From: Armatimonadota bacterium
GTDB taxonomy: Bacteria; Armatimonadota; Zipacnadia; Zipacnadales; VGFC01
DNA length: 49,131 bases
Direction: 5' to 3'
Assembly (NCBI GenBank): GCA_016869045.1
Contig: VGFC01000006.1
Location: forward strand, 1-49,131
Below the pieces are notes generated by a model that was not told where the DNA came from, did no database searches, and saw only the letters and a program-made list of their open reading frames with translations. Made by a program: the position numbers and the translations under genes. Below, in pieces: positions 24,584 to 33,241 of the stretch; position 1 is the stretch's first letter, and each line of letters begins with the position of its first letter.

Positions 24584-25480
24584 ATGGAACGGCACGTACG
24601 CTTCGTGAACCGAGGAGCCACGCTGCTGGGCGTGCTCTTCACTCCCGACGACGTGGGCCGCGTGCGCGACACGGGCCTCGTCTTCCTGCACGGTTGGGCA
24701 GGTTATCGCATCGGGCCGCACCAGATGTTCACCAAGATGGCCCGCCGCGCGTGCGCGATGGGCTTCCCTTCACTGGCCTTCGACTTCCGGGGGCGCGGCG
24801 ACTCCGAGGGCGATGCCCTGAAGGCCTCGATCAGCACAATGATCACCGATGCCCAGCGCGCGGCACGTACGCTCGTTGAGGAAACCGGGGTGCGGCGGGT
24901 GGCGCTGGTCGGCGTCTGCTCGGGCGGAGAGGTCGCCCTCGGTGCCGGCGCGACGATCCCTGAGTGTGATGCGATGGTGCTCTGGTCCGTCCCGCAGGTC
25001 GCGGCGGACCGCTCGCACGCCGATCGGGCGAAGCGAGCGGCGATCCTGCGTGAGTACTGGTCCAAGCTCTTCCGCGCGGCGACTTGGCGCAAGCTGGTCT
25101 CCGGCGCCCTGAACTTCGGCATGATCGGCAAGGCCATCGCGCGTGGCGGCAAGGGGGAGGGCGAGGAGAGCGCGCCCGATGACGAGCGGATCGACTGGCG
25201 ACGCCGGTTCATCGAGTTCCGGGGCGAGGTCCTCTACGTGTACGGAAGCAACGACCCGACCACTCCCGACTGCATCGCCCACTACGCGCGTCTCTCGAAG
25301 GAAGCCGGCCGAACCTTCAAGCACCACGTCATCGAGGGGGCCAACCACTCGTTCTACTCGCTCAAGTGGGAGGCCGAGGTGCTGGACGAATCGCTCCGCT
25401 GGCTCGATGAACGCTACCCTCGCCCGGCTGACCCGGCTCCCCTCGGGTCCGGTCCGGTACCGTCGCGCGCCCCGGCGTGA
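24584..25480 (+). CDS. Alpha/beta hydrolase with a cysteine nucleophile
   Basis: A 298-residue cytosolic alpha/beta-hydrolase. The oxyanion-hole turn is VFLHGWAGYR (about residue 33-42), followed by FDFRGRGDSEG. The nucleophile elbow is GVCSGG, with C112 in the nucleophile position rather than the usual Ser. The acid is D224 in YGSNDPTTPD and the histidine is H255 in EGANHSFYS. Cys nucleophiles occur in dienelactone hydrolases and in some exosortase-associated hydrolases, which this resembles in fold and length. No exosortase/PEP-CTERM genes are visible. It lies between a histidine-kinase gene and a transaldolase-like gene on the same strand. Substrate unknown. Confidence 0.85.
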   Translation: MERHVRFVNRGATLLGVLFTPDDVGRVRDTGLVFLHGWAGYRIGPHQMFTKMARRACAMGFPSLAFDFRGRGDSEGDALKASISTMITDAQRAARTLVEETGVRRVALVGVCSGGEVALGAGATIPECDAMVLWSVPQVAADRSHADRAKRAAILREYWSKLFRAATWRKLVSGALNFGMIGKAIARGGKGEGEESAPDDERIDWRRRFIEFRGEVLYVYGSNDPTTPDCIAHYARLSKEAGRTFKHHVIEGANHSFYSLKWEAEVLDESLRWLDERYPRPADPAPLGSGPVPSRAPA

Positions 25481-25568
25481 GGGTCTTGACCCCCGCCCCC
25501 GGAATGGTCCACAATGCGCGCAGCCCAAGCGGCGCCTTCTCGCGCGCACAGTCCAGGAGTGAAGCCCG

Positions 25569-27005
25569 ATGACCGATCGCACGATCCGGACCCTCCAGTA
25601 CCTGATGTTCGAGGTCGAGCCGCACGACTACTCCGAGGAGCTGGAGGCCGTCCGCAAAGAGCAGAAGGCGCTGCACGTCTCCGGCGATACCGCCCTTCAG
25701 GCTGAGGCCGCCGATCTGCTGGCCGAGAACGCCGTGGACATGCAGTCCTACCTCGCCGACTGGCACCTCAAGTCGACGAAGCGCCATCCCGACACGGCCT
25801 TGTCCGGCGCCGACCTGATGGCGGAGGTCGAGAAGAACTACGCGCTGCTCGAGGAACTCGGAGGGTGGGAGCGCGTCGCTGCTGCGAAGGCGAAGGCGGC
25901 TGGCGTCAAGGCCAGCAACCTGCTGAGGCTCGCGCGCGGCGCCGATGACGGGACGCACAATACGCGGTGGGGCAACGACTACGCCTCGGGGCTCCGCAAC
26001 GCGATGCAGAAGGGCGCCATCCTCGTTACCACCAATCCGGTGCTCGTGGGCACGGCGGCGAAGGAGGACCCGGCGATGTGGCTCCCCGTCCGCGACCGTG
26101 TGCGCGCCGACAACCCGAAGGCCGACGCGGTCGAAGTAGCCGCGCTGATGACGATCAAGGTCGTCGTGCAAAACGCGCGCCTGCTGCGCCCGATCTGGCA
26201 GACGTGCGATCGCAAGCTCGGCCTCGTCAGCCTCCAGCTCTCCCCCAAAGAGGCTTTCGAGGAGGACGTGATGATCGAGGGTGCGCTCCGCATCTATGAG
26301 GGGCTCAAGGGCGAACTCGGCGGGACCCCCAACACCGTCTTCAAGGTCCCAGGGACGAAGGCGGGAATCACCGTCGCCGGCGAGCTGACGAAGCGCGGCA
26401 TCGGCGTGAACGTGACAGTCAACTACTCTCTGCCTCAGCAGATCGCCTTCGCCGGCGTCATCGAGAGGAACAGCACCGCGCCGCTCTCCTTCCGCACCCA
26501 GATGGATGGCCGCCTGGACGATCCGGTCGGCGAGGAACTGAAGGCCGCGGGCGTGTCGGACTGGGAGGAAGTCAAGACCTGGGCAACCACCGCCATCCGC
26601 CAGCGCGAGTACCGCCTGCTGTGCATGGCCCCGCAGCAGGGCGGCATTGGCTTCACCAAGAGCTTCTGCCTCGGCGCCGCCGGACGTGGCCCCTGGAACA
26701 TCTCGCGCTCCGTGACCGATGGCCCGGCAACCCTCTTCCTGACGGTCTTCCCCCAACGTCAGGTCGAGTTCGACGCCGAGCCGCGCGAGATCGACCCGCG
26801 GGCCATCTGGGAGCCGATTGCGCCCGAGAAGCTCTCGACGCTCCTGCACCACAGCAAGCTCTTCCGCCAGGCCTTCGAGCCGGACGGCATGACACCCGAG
26901 GAGTTCGATACGTTCCTGCCCACCCAGCAGACCCTCAAGCAGTTCAGCGAGGCCTACGACAAGTTCGTCGCCTGGTGCGGCGGCAACGACAACGCCCTGG
27001 CGTAG
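25569..27005 (+). CDS. Transaldolase-like class I aldolase (long form)
   Basis: A 478-residue cytosolic enzyme with the transaldolase core: TTNPVLVG near residue 153, FKVPGTKAGI with the Schiff-base lysine K259, and TKRGIGVNVTVNYSLPQ after it. Transaldolases are normally 215-390 residues; here an N-terminal helical extension of about 140 residues and a C-terminal segment with WEPIAPEKLSTLLHH account for the extra length, and the active-site spacing is preserved. It probably moves a dihydroxyacetone unit between sugar phosphates or performs a related fructose-6-phosphate aldol cleavage (inference). AGGAGTG lies 9 nt before the ATG. It shares the strand with the hydrolase gene 88 bp upstream; no other pentose-phosphate gene is close. 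Confidence 0.8.
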   Translation: MTDRTIRTLQYLMFEVEPHDYSEELEAVRKEQKALHVSGDTALQAEAADLLAENAVDMQSYLADWHLKSTKRHPDTALSGADLMAEVEKNYALLEELGGWERVAAAKAKAAGVKASNLLRLARGADDGTHNTRWGNDYASGLRNAMQKGAILVTTNPVLVGTAAKEDPAMWLPVRDRVRADNPKADAVEVAALMTIKVVVQNARLLRPIWQTCDRKLGLVSLQLSPKEAFEEDVMIEGALRIYEGLKGELGGTPNTVFKVPGTKAGITVAGELTKRGIGVNVTVNYSLPQQIAFAGVIERNSTAPLSFRTQMDGRLDDPVGEELKAAGVSDWEEVKTWATTAIRQREYRLLCMAPQQGGIGFTKSFCLGAAGRGPWNISRSVTDGPATLFLTVFPQRQVEFDAEPREIDPRAIWEPIAPEKLSTLLHHSKLFRQAFEPDGMTPEEFDTFLPTQQTLKQFSEAYDKFVAWCGGNDNALA

Positions 27006-27119
27006 GCCCATTCCGGTGGCAAGAGCGGCCCGCCCGCGAGCGGTGGGGTGTTGCCGTCGGTCGTGTCGTGTGCTGTTCTCCTAATCTCCTGCTCTCCCAA
27101 ACTCCTGCTCTCCTGCCGT

Positions 27120-27135
27120 TGTGACGTCCGTCACA
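27120..27135 (+). promoter_or_regulatory. CRP/FNR-type binding site (TGTGA-N6-TCACA)
   Basis: TGTGACGTCCGTCACA is a perfect CRP-family palindrome, with 7-bp arms around a 2-nt centre. Its centre (27127.5) lies about 41.5 bp before the start point predicted from the TATAAT at 27157-27162. That is the standard class II activator position, and it would explain the absence of a good -35 hexamer. Confidence 0.7.
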
Positions 27136-27139
27136 GAAC

Positions 27140-27183
27140 TACTACTGCCGATAGGGTATAATTACTACTGACGGTAGTAGTAA
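27140..27183 (+). promoter_or_regulatory. TATAAT promoter flanked by two TACTACTG operator-like sites
   Basis: A consensus -10 TATAAT sits at 27157-27162. On its left, TACTACTGCCGATAG (27140-27154) is a half-conserved site. On its right, TTACTACT-GACGGT-AGTAGTAA (27162-27183) is a perfect inverted repeat with 8-bp arms that would cover the transcription start. The two sites are 23 bp apart, about two helical turns. A third copy lies upstream of the gene at 552. A repressor bound here would compete with RNA polymerase. Confidence 0.65.
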
Positions 27184-27213
27184 ATCCTGAGTCGGCGATC
27201 GGAGGAGATCACC

Positions 27214-27732
27214 ATGTTCAAGACCCGAGGCATGACCATGATGTTGGTGGCTGTGATGCTGTTCGGAGTCGTCTCGATCGCCGCAGCGCGCGACTGGGAC
27301 CAGTTCTACAACCAGCGTCCCAACTACCAGGGGATGTTCACCAACCGAGAGGCCTGGAGTGCGACCATCGTGGGGTTTGGGCCCGAGTGGTTCGAGGTCC
27401 AGCGCTATGGAGAGGTCATCAGGCTTCGACTGAGGGAAGGCAACCCCCGGTTGTACGTGGGGCAGCGGGTGCGGATCGTCCCGTTCGCGAGAGATGGTGA
27501 AGCGGAGATCGCAGAGCTGCGACTGCCGGACCAGGACTTCCGACCGGTTGGCATCGTGCGGTACATCGAGCGGTTCGTGCCGAAGGAGGGGCCGCACTAC
27601 TGGCGCGGAGACCACGGCCAGCCTCGCTGGGGCATCCGCATCGAGACGGGCCCACGGCCCGGGTATCGGCCGCCCACGGGCTACCGCCAGCCGCCCGCCT
27701 TCCGGCACGGCCACTGGGAGTATCGCAGGTAG
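27214..27732 (+). CDS. Small secreted protein with a Pro/Tyr/Arg-rich tail
   Basis: A 172-residue protein with a Sec signal (MFKTRGMTMMLVAVMLFGVVSIAAA, residues 1-25; shortened core MMLVAVMLFGVVSIAAA). The mature domain has alternating strands typical of a small beta-barrel or OB/SH3-like module: WSATIVGFGPEWFEVQRYG, VIRLRLREGNPRLYVGQRV and AEIAELRLPDQDF. The last 40 residues are rich in Pro, Gly, Tyr and Arg (PGYRPPTGYRQPPAFRHG), a pattern seen in envelope-associated proteins. GGAGGAG precedes the ATG. The upstream CRP-type and TACTACTG sites are shared with the gene at 1-552. I do not recognise a named family. Confidence 0.75.
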   Translation: MFKTRGMTMMLVAVMLFGVVSIAAARDWDQFYNQRPNYQGMFTNREAWSATIVGFGPEWFEVQRYGEVIRLRLREGNPRLYVGQRVRIVPFARDGEAEIAELRLPDQDFRPVGIVRYIERFVPKEGPHYWRGDHGQPRWGIRIETGPRPGYRPPTGYRQPPAFRHGHWEYRR

Positions 27733-27771
27733 CGCCTACACTCGGCACAGCGCCGTCTGAGCGCCTCCCCC

Positions 27772-27802
27772 ACAGGCCCGCCGCGATGAGCGGCGGGCCT
27801 GT
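27772..27802 (+). terminator. Strong hairpin after the small secreted gene
   Basis: ACAGGCCCGCCGC (27772-27784) pairs perfectly with GCGGCGGGCCTGT (27790-27802) around the loop gatga: a 13-bp stem, 39 bp after the stop codon. No run of T follows, so termination would be weaker than for a classical intrinsic terminator. Confidence 0.6.
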
Positions 27803-27863
27803 CGTCGCCCCCCTGTAACCTGCGCCGACTCCCGAGGCACCATGCACATGGCGCCGGGAGGCA

Positions 27864-27892
27864 TTGAGTGTGCGCGCAGGTTGGGGTAGAAT
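27864..27892 (+). promoter_or_regulatory. Promoter of the DUF1549/DUF1501/PPC operon
   Basis: TTGAGT (27864-27869) and TAGAAT (27887-27892) are separated by exactly 17 bp, a reasonable sigma-70-type promoter. It would start transcription near 27899, about 40 bp before the ATG at 27941. Confidence 0.55.
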
Positions 27893-27940
27893 GCCAGAGG
27901 AGCCCAGGCGAAACGCTGCCTTGGCGCGAGTAGAGGGCCA

Positions 27941-29497
27941 ATGAACCGACTCCTGCTCCCAGCACTCGTCTGTTTGGCGGCCGTGAGCGTCCGCGCCCAG
28001 GTCGTGCGCCCCTTTGAGACCGACGTGTGGCCTGTGGCGATGAGTCCCCTCGACGAGCGCGTAGACGCCGCGCTCAAGGCGCACGGAATCCCCGCCGCCA
28101 ACCCGTGCTCGGACGAGGTCTTCCTCCGCCGCGTATACCTCGACGTGATCGGCACGCTGCCCGACCCGGAGGCGGTCCGCTCCTTCCTGGCCGACCGCAA
28201 CCCGGGCAAGCGCGCGGCCCTGATCGACGCCCTGCTGCAGAGAGAGGAGTTCTCCGACTACTGGTCGCTCAAGTGGGGCGACCTCCTGCGGATCAAGGCG
28301 GAGTTCCCCATCAACCTCTGGCCGAATGCCGTGCAGGCGTACCACCGCTGGGTGCGCGACGCGATCCACGAGAACAAGCCCTACGACCAGTTCGCCCGCG
28401 AGCTGCTGACCTCCAGCGGCAGCAACTTCCGCGACCCGCCGGCCAACTTCTACCGTGCCATTCAAGGACGCGAGCCCGCGGCGATCGCCGACGCCGTGGC
28501 CCTAACCTTCATGGGCTCACGCATCGCGACTTGGCCACAGGACCGTCGCGCGGGCATGGAGGCGCTCTTCTCCCGTGTGGCCTACAAGAAGACGGATGAG
28601 TGGAAAGAGGAGATCGTCTACCTCGAGCCCTCCGCCACCGGTCCGCTCAACGCCGTCCTGCCCGATGGCTCCAAGATCCGCGTCGAGGCCGGGCAGGACC
28701 CTCGCCAGGCCTTCGCCGACTGGCTGCTCAAGCCCGAGAACCCCTGGTTCGCCCGCAACATCGCCAACCGCGTTTGGTCGTGGCTCTTCGGGCGCGGGAT
28801 CATCCACGAACCGGACGACAGCCGCCCGGACAACCCGCCCTCCAACCCCGAGCTCCTGGCCTACCTGGAGAAGGAGCTGGTGGCGGCGCACTATGACCTG
28901 CGGCACCTCTATCGCCTCATCCTGAACTCGCGCACGTACCAGCAGTCCTCGATCGCTCGCAGCACCGACCCGGCCGCCGAGACGCTGTTCGCCTACTACC
29001 CGGTGCGCCGGCTGGACGCCGAGGTGCTCATCGACGCCCTCTGCTCGATCAGCGGCACCCGCGAGAGCTACTCAAGCCCGATTCCCGAGCCGTTCACGTA
29101 CATCCCGGAAGACCAGCGCAGCATCGCACTCGCGGACGGCAGCATCACCAGCCAGTTCCTCGAGATGTTTGGGCGCCCTGCTCGCGACACGGGCCTGGAG
29201 TCGGAGCGCAGCAACGAGCCCACCGACGCCCAGCGGCTGCACCTCCTGAACTCCACTCACATCCAGCGGAAGATCGACCAGAGCTGGCGCCTGATCGGCA
29301 TCGGGCGTCTCGGCCGCATGAACCCTCGCCTGGCGATCTCGTCTGTGTACGCAGTCGTCTTGTCCCGCTACCCAACGCCGGAGGAGCTGAACGCGGCACT
29401 GGCCTACTGCACGGCCCCCGGCTCGAACCCGCAGCAGGCCGCGTCCGACCTGGCCTGGGCGCTGATCAACACCAAGGAGTTCCTCTACCGGCATTGA
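27941..29497 (+). CDS. DUF1549 + DUF1553 secreted protein
   Basis: A 518-residue exported protein (signal MNRLLLPALVCLAAVSVRAQ). The DUF1549 half (about residues 35-200) has the family start DERVDAALKAHGIP, FLRRVYLDVIGTLP, GKRAALIDALLQREEFSDYW and the NKPYDQFARELLTSSG block. The DUF1553 half (about 240-510) has NPWFARNIANRVWSWLFGRG, ELLAYLEKELVAAHYDLRHL, LILNSRTYQQSS and the terminal ALINTKEFLYRH. These families are hugely expanded in Planctomycetota and some Armatimonadota, nearly always followed by a DUF1501 gene, as here 13 bp downstream. Their biochemical activity is unproven; surface polysaccharide or glycoprotein breakdown is suspected. No cytochrome c (PSCyt) domain is fused. Confidence 0.9.
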   Translation: MNRLLLPALVCLAAVSVRAQVVRPFETDVWPVAMSPLDERVDAALKAHGIPAANPCSDEVFLRRVYLDVIGTLPDPEAVRSFLADRNPGKRAALIDALLQREEFSDYWSLKWGDLLRIKAEFPINLWPNAVQAYHRWVRDAIHENKPYDQFARELLTSSGSNFRDPPANFYRAIQGREPAAIADAVALTFMGSRIATWPQDRRAGMEALFSRVAYKKTDEWKEEIVYLEPSATGPLNAVLPDGSKIRVEAGQDPRQAFADWLLKPENPWFARNIANRVWSWLFGRGIIHEPDDSRPDNPPSNPELLAYLEKELVAAHYDLRHLYRLILNSRTYQQSSIARSTDPAAETLFAYYPVRRLDAEVLIDALCSISGTRESYSSPIPEPFTYIPEDQRSIALADGSITSQFLEMFGRPARDTGLESERSNEPTDAQRLHLLNSTHIQRKIDQSWRLIGIGRLGRMNPRLAISSVYAVVLSRYPTPEELNAALAYCTAPGSNPQQAASDLAWALINTKEFLYRH

Positions 29498-29510
29498 TGA
29501 GGCACCACCC

Positions 29511-30845
29511 ATGAGCGCATACGCAGGTGCAGGGATGTTCACCCGTCGCGAGGCGCTGAAGCGCGGCATACTCGGCGCCGCCGGGCTGGCGCTGTTCGAT
29601 CCGCTCCGGGCGCTCGCACAGAAGCCCGCTCCGGTGGCCCGCGCCAAGGCGGTCATCCAGATCTGGATGTGGGGCGGCCCGTCGCAGCTCGACACCTTCG
29701 ACCCCAAGCCGGACGCGGGCTACGACTACTGCGGCCAGCTGGCGAAGGCCATCCCGACCAACGTGGCGGGCATTCAGGTTGGCGAGTTGCTGCCGCTGCT
29801 TGCGCAGCAGGCCGACAAGTACTCGATCATCCGCAGCATGACCCACGCCAGCAACGCGCACGAGACGGCCTCGTACATGGTGCAGACCGGGCGCGAGCCC
29901 GGCCGGCTTGTCTTCCCCTGCGTCGGGGCGGTCGTGTCACTGTTCAAGGGCTACGACCACGGCTACCAGGGCCTGATCCCGCCCTACGTCGTGCTCACCG
30001 AGGCGCAAGGCCGGTTCGATGAGGCCGGCTTCCTCGGCCAGCGGTACAAGCCCTTCGCCACCGGCGGCGACCCTAACAAGCAGCCCTTCGTCGTGGAGGG
30101 TGTGATCCAGGAGGGCATCTCCGATCAGCGCCAGCAGGCCCGCCGCGAGCTCCTCCACTCGCTCGACTCACTGGGCAAGGCCATGCCGACGGACCTGCAC
30201 TTCCAGAAGCTGGACCAGTGCGAGGCCCATGCCTACGACATGATCCTGGGGGATGCCCGGAAGCTGTTCGATCTCTCGACCGAAACGGCGGAGACGCGCG
30301 AGGCCTATGGGCGCAACACGTTCGGCCAGTCCTGCCTGATGGCGCGGCGGCTCGTCGAGGCCGGGATGCCATATGTCACCATCAACTACAAGGGCTGGGA
30401 TACCCACAAGCAGCACTTCGAGACCATGCGCCGCAAGCTCCCGGAGATGGATAAGGGCTTTGCAGCGCTCCTGACCGACCTGGCCGGGCGCGGCCTGCTG
30501 GACAGTACCATCATCTGGTGGAGCGGCGAGTTCGGGCGGACTCCCAGAGTCCAGTGGGAGGCGCCCTGGAACGGCGGCCGAGGACACTGGGGCAAGTGCT
30601 TCTCGGCAGTCGTGGCGGGTGGCGGCTTCAAGGGCGGCCAGGTGGTCGGCGCCTCGAACGCGACCGGCGAGGAGGTCGCCCAGCGGCCCGTGTACCCGGT
30701 GGACCTGATCGGCAGCATCTACGAACTGCTCGGCGTCGATCCCGACGGCCCGCTGCCCAACCCGCGCGGCATGGATGTCACGGTCCTGCCCACGGCGGCG
30801 GAGGGCGCGAAGTCCGGCGGGCGCCTCAAGGAGATCATGCCGTAG
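29511..30845 (+). CDS. DUF1501 secreted (sulfatase-fold) protein
   Basis: A 444-residue protein. FTRREALKRGILGAAGLALF near the N-terminus is a twin-arginine-type start, although the second residue pair is RRE rather than the strict RRxFLK, so Tat export is probable, not certain. The mature part carries the DUF1501 hallmarks: QIWMWGGPSQLDTFDPKP, SIIRSMTHASNAHE, GWDTHKQHFETM and IIWWSGEFGRTP, which belong to the alkaline-phosphatase/sulfatase-like fold. Putative metal ligands are in GGPSQLDTFD and the GEFGR turn. It lies 13 bp after its DUF1549/DUF1553 partner and 16 bp before a PPC-domain protein, completing the usual triad. Substrate unknown. Confidence 0.9.
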   Translation: MSAYAGAGMFTRREALKRGILGAAGLALFDPLRALAQKPAPVARAKAVIQIWMWGGPSQLDTFDPKPDAGYDYCGQLAKAIPTNVAGIQVGELLPLLAQQADKYSIIRSMTHASNAHETASYMVQTGREPGRLVFPCVGAVVSLFKGYDHGYQGLIPPYVVLTEAQGRFDEAGFLGQRYKPFATGGDPNKQPFVVEGVIQEGISDQRQQARRELLHSLDSLGKAMPTDLHFQKLDQCEAHAYDMILGDARKLFDLSTETAETREAYGRNTFGQSCLMARRLVEAGMPYVTINYKGWDTHKQHFETMRRKLPEMDKGFAALLTDLAGRGLLDSTIIWWSGEFGRTPRVQWEAPWNGGRGHWGKCFSAVVAGGGFKGGQVVGASNATGEEVAQRPVYPVDLIGSIYELLGVDPDGPLPNPRGMDVTVLPTAAEGAKSGGRLKEIMP

Positions 30846-30861
30846 GCCGGGGAGCGCAAAC

Positions 30862-33165
30862 ATGAGAGCAACTAGACTGGTTCCGATGGCCGCCCTGGCC
30901 CTCTGCGCCGCAGTTGCCTCCGCTCAGCCACCTCGCGGGGAGCTGCACCTCGGCTATGTCTATCCGGCGGGCGCGCAGCAGGGCGCCAAGCTGCGGATCA
31001 CCGCCGGCGGGCAGTCCCTCCAGGGCGTCAGTGTCGTGTACGTCTCCGGCCAGGGCGTGCAGGCCTCGGTTGTCGAGTACGTGCGTGCCCTGAACAACAA
31101 GCAGCTCGGCGATATCGCGATGCACCTGCGGGCGCTGACGAAGCAGCGCCTGGCGGAGATGCAGGGGAAGCAGGGCGCTGCGCCCGCCCAGCCGGCCCCG
31201 CCTCGGGCCAACGAGGAACCCCTGCCCGCGCTTCCGGATCACCCCCTGCTGCGGGGCCTGGAGCAGAAGAGCCTGGCCGAGCTGGCGGCTCTGCGCGACA
31301 TCCTGTTCAACCCCAAGAAGCAGCCCAACATGCAGATCGCCGAGACCGTCGCGATCGACCTCTCGGTCGATCCCGCGGCGCCGCCCGGCGACCGGGAGAT
31401 CCGCCTCGGGACTCCCGCCGGCCTTACCAACCCGATGCTCTTCCAGGTGGGCGCCATCCCGGAGTCATGGGAGCAGGAGCCCAACGACCCCAGACCCAAC
31501 CGCCCGGCGACCGTCGCCCTCGCCTTGCCGGTAACGCTCAACGGGCAGATTCAGCCGGGCGATGTTGACCGGTTCCGCATCCTCGCGACCCAGGGCCAGC
31601 GACTCGTCGTCCGCACGCAGGCCCGCCGCCTGGTGCCCTATCTTGCCGACGCCGTCCCGGGCTGGTTCCAGGCCGCCGTCGCCTTGTACGACGCCAAGGG
31701 CAGCGAAGTGGCCTACGTAGACGACTACCGCTTCGATCCCGATCCCGTCCTCTTCTACCAGATCCCCCAGGCGGGCGAGTACGAAGTGGAGATCCGCGAC
31801 TCCATCTATCGCGGACGCGAGGACTTCGTCTACCGCATCTCGGTCGGGGAGCTGCCCTTCGTCACGCAGCTCTTCCCTCTCGGCGGTCCCGTGGAGGGCA
31901 ACACCGTTGCCGCGATCGGGGGCTGGAACCTGTCGGTGAACCAACTGACGCTGGACACTCAGCCCGGCGGCGGCCCCATCCGCCAGACCGTCCTCCAGCA
32001 GAACGGCCTCGCCTCGAACCCCATCGCCTATGCGGTCGATGACCTACCCGAGTGCACGGAGAAGGAACCGAATGAGGCCGCTGCTTCGGCCCAGCCGATC
32101 GGGCTCCCGCAGGCGGTGAACGGCCGGATCGGGAAGCCCGGCGATACGGACGTGTTCAAGGTCAAGGGCCGGCCGGGCGACGAGATCGTGGCCGAAGTGT
32201 TGGCCCGCAAGCTTGGCTCGCCGCTCGATTCGCTGCTGAGGGTGACCGACGGCGCGGGGGAGACGCTTGCGCTCAACGATGACTGCCAGGACAAGGCCAG
32301 TGGGCTGCTGACCCATCACGCCGACTCGTACGTGCGCACGAAGCTCCCGCAGGACGGCGTCTGCTACGTGCGGGTCGCGGACTCGCAGGACCACGGCGGC
32401 GAGGCCTTCGGCTACCGCCTGCGCGTCTCCGCTCCGCGACCGGACTTCGCTCTCCGTGTGACCCCTTCGAGCCTGAACGTGCGCCCCGGCGGAGCCGTCG
32501 CCTTCTGGGCCCATGTCCTGCGCGAGGATGGCTTCGACGGCGACATCGAGCTGGCGCTGAAGGACGCGCCCGCGGGTCTCGCGCTCCAGGGGGCCCGCAT
32601 CCCTTCGGGCCGCGACAGCCTCCGCCTGACCCTTACGGCTCCTCAGATCCAGGCGCAAGGGCCGATCCCCCTCCACCTGGAGGGCCGCGCCCAGATCGGC
32701 GGCCAGACGGTGACCCACACAGCCGTCCCCGCCGAGGACATGATGCAGGCCTTCGCTTACCGTCACCTCGTGCCCTCGCAGGAGCTGCTGGCGGCTCTGG
32801 CCGGTGGCGGCCGCTTCGGCCCGATCATCCAGCCGATGGACAACACGACCCTTCGCCTTCCCGCCGGCGGCTCGGCTCAGGTCCGCATCAGCGCCCCCGG
32901 CCGCGCGTTCATCCCGAGCCTACAGCTCGAGTTGAGCGACCCGCCGAAGGGCCTCTCTCTCGGCGCAGTCTCACCCGTGTTCGGCGGGTTCGTGGTCACC
33001 GTCAAGGCCGACGCGGAGTCGCTGGCTGTCGGCTATGCCGACAACCTGATCCTCGAAGCCTTCACCGAGCTGCAGCCCAAGCGGCCGGACGGCACGCTCG
33101 GCGAGAAGCGCCGCGTCCCCCTCGGCGTGTTGCCCGCGATCCCCGTTGAGATCGTCAAGGGCTGA
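30862..33165 (+). CDS. Secreted protein with two PPC (pre-peptidase C-terminal) domains
   Basis: A 767-residue exported protein (signal MRATRLVPMAALALCAAVASAQ). The N-terminal 190 residues resemble the PPC-associated beta domain seen with DUF1501 genes (LGYVYPAGAQQGAKLRITAG). Two PPC jelly rolls follow, at about 200-320 (QEPNDPRPNRPATVALALP, GDVDRFRILATQGQ) and 395-525 (KEPNEAAASAQPI, GDTDVFKVKGRPGD). The remaining 240 residues are Ig-like sandwiches. There is no catalytic domain, so a binding or scaffold role on the cell surface is likely (inference). The chosen ATG has GGGGAG upstream; a longer in-frame start at 30775 inside the preceding gene would give a basic, signal-less leader. Confidence 0.8.
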   Translation: MRATRLVPMAALALCAAVASAQPPRGELHLGYVYPAGAQQGAKLRITAGGQSLQGVSVVYVSGQGVQASVVEYVRALNNKQLGDIAMHLRALTKQRLAEMQGKQGAAPAQPAPPRANEEPLPALPDHPLLRGLEQKSLAELAALRDILFNPKKQPNMQIAETVAIDLSVDPAAPPGDREIRLGTPAGLTNPMLFQVGAIPESWEQEPNDPRPNRPATVALALPVTLNGQIQPGDVDRFRILATQGQRLVVRTQARRLVPYLADAVPGWFQAAVALYDAKGSEVAYVDDYRFDPDPVLFYQIPQAGEYEVEIRDSIYRGREDFVYRISVGELPFVTQLFPLGGPVEGNTVAAIGGWNLSVNQLTLDTQPGGGPIRQTVLQQNGLASNPIAYAVDDLPECTEKEPNEAAASAQPIGLPQAVNGRIGKPGDTDVFKVKGRPGDEIVAEVLARKLGSPLDSLLRVTDGAGETLALNDDCQDKASGLLTHHADSYVRTKLPQDGVCYVRVADSQDHGGEAFGYRLRVSAPRPDFALRVTPSSLNVRPGGAVAFWAHVLREDGFDGDIELALKDAPAGLALQGARIPSGRDSLRLTLTAPQIQAQGPIPLHLEGRAQIGGQTVTHTAVPAEDMMQAFAYRHLVPSQELLAALAGGGRFGPIIQPMDNTTLRLPAGGSAQVRISAPGRAFIPSLQLELSDPPKGLSLGAVSPVFGGFVVTVKADAESLAVGYADNLILEAFTELQPKRPDGTLGEKRRVPLGVLPAIPVEIVKG

Positions 33166-33241
33166 GCCCTTCCCGCCTCAAGGGCTTGGCTTCCCTCCCG
33201 GCGAAGCAGCGTGCCCGAAGCTGCTTCGAAGAGGACCACTG

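Noticed and set aside
25362-27011. 549-residue minus-strand ORF opposite the transaldolase-like gene
   Set aside because: Antisense shadow of a well-supported enzyme, with no recognisable motif and no start context.
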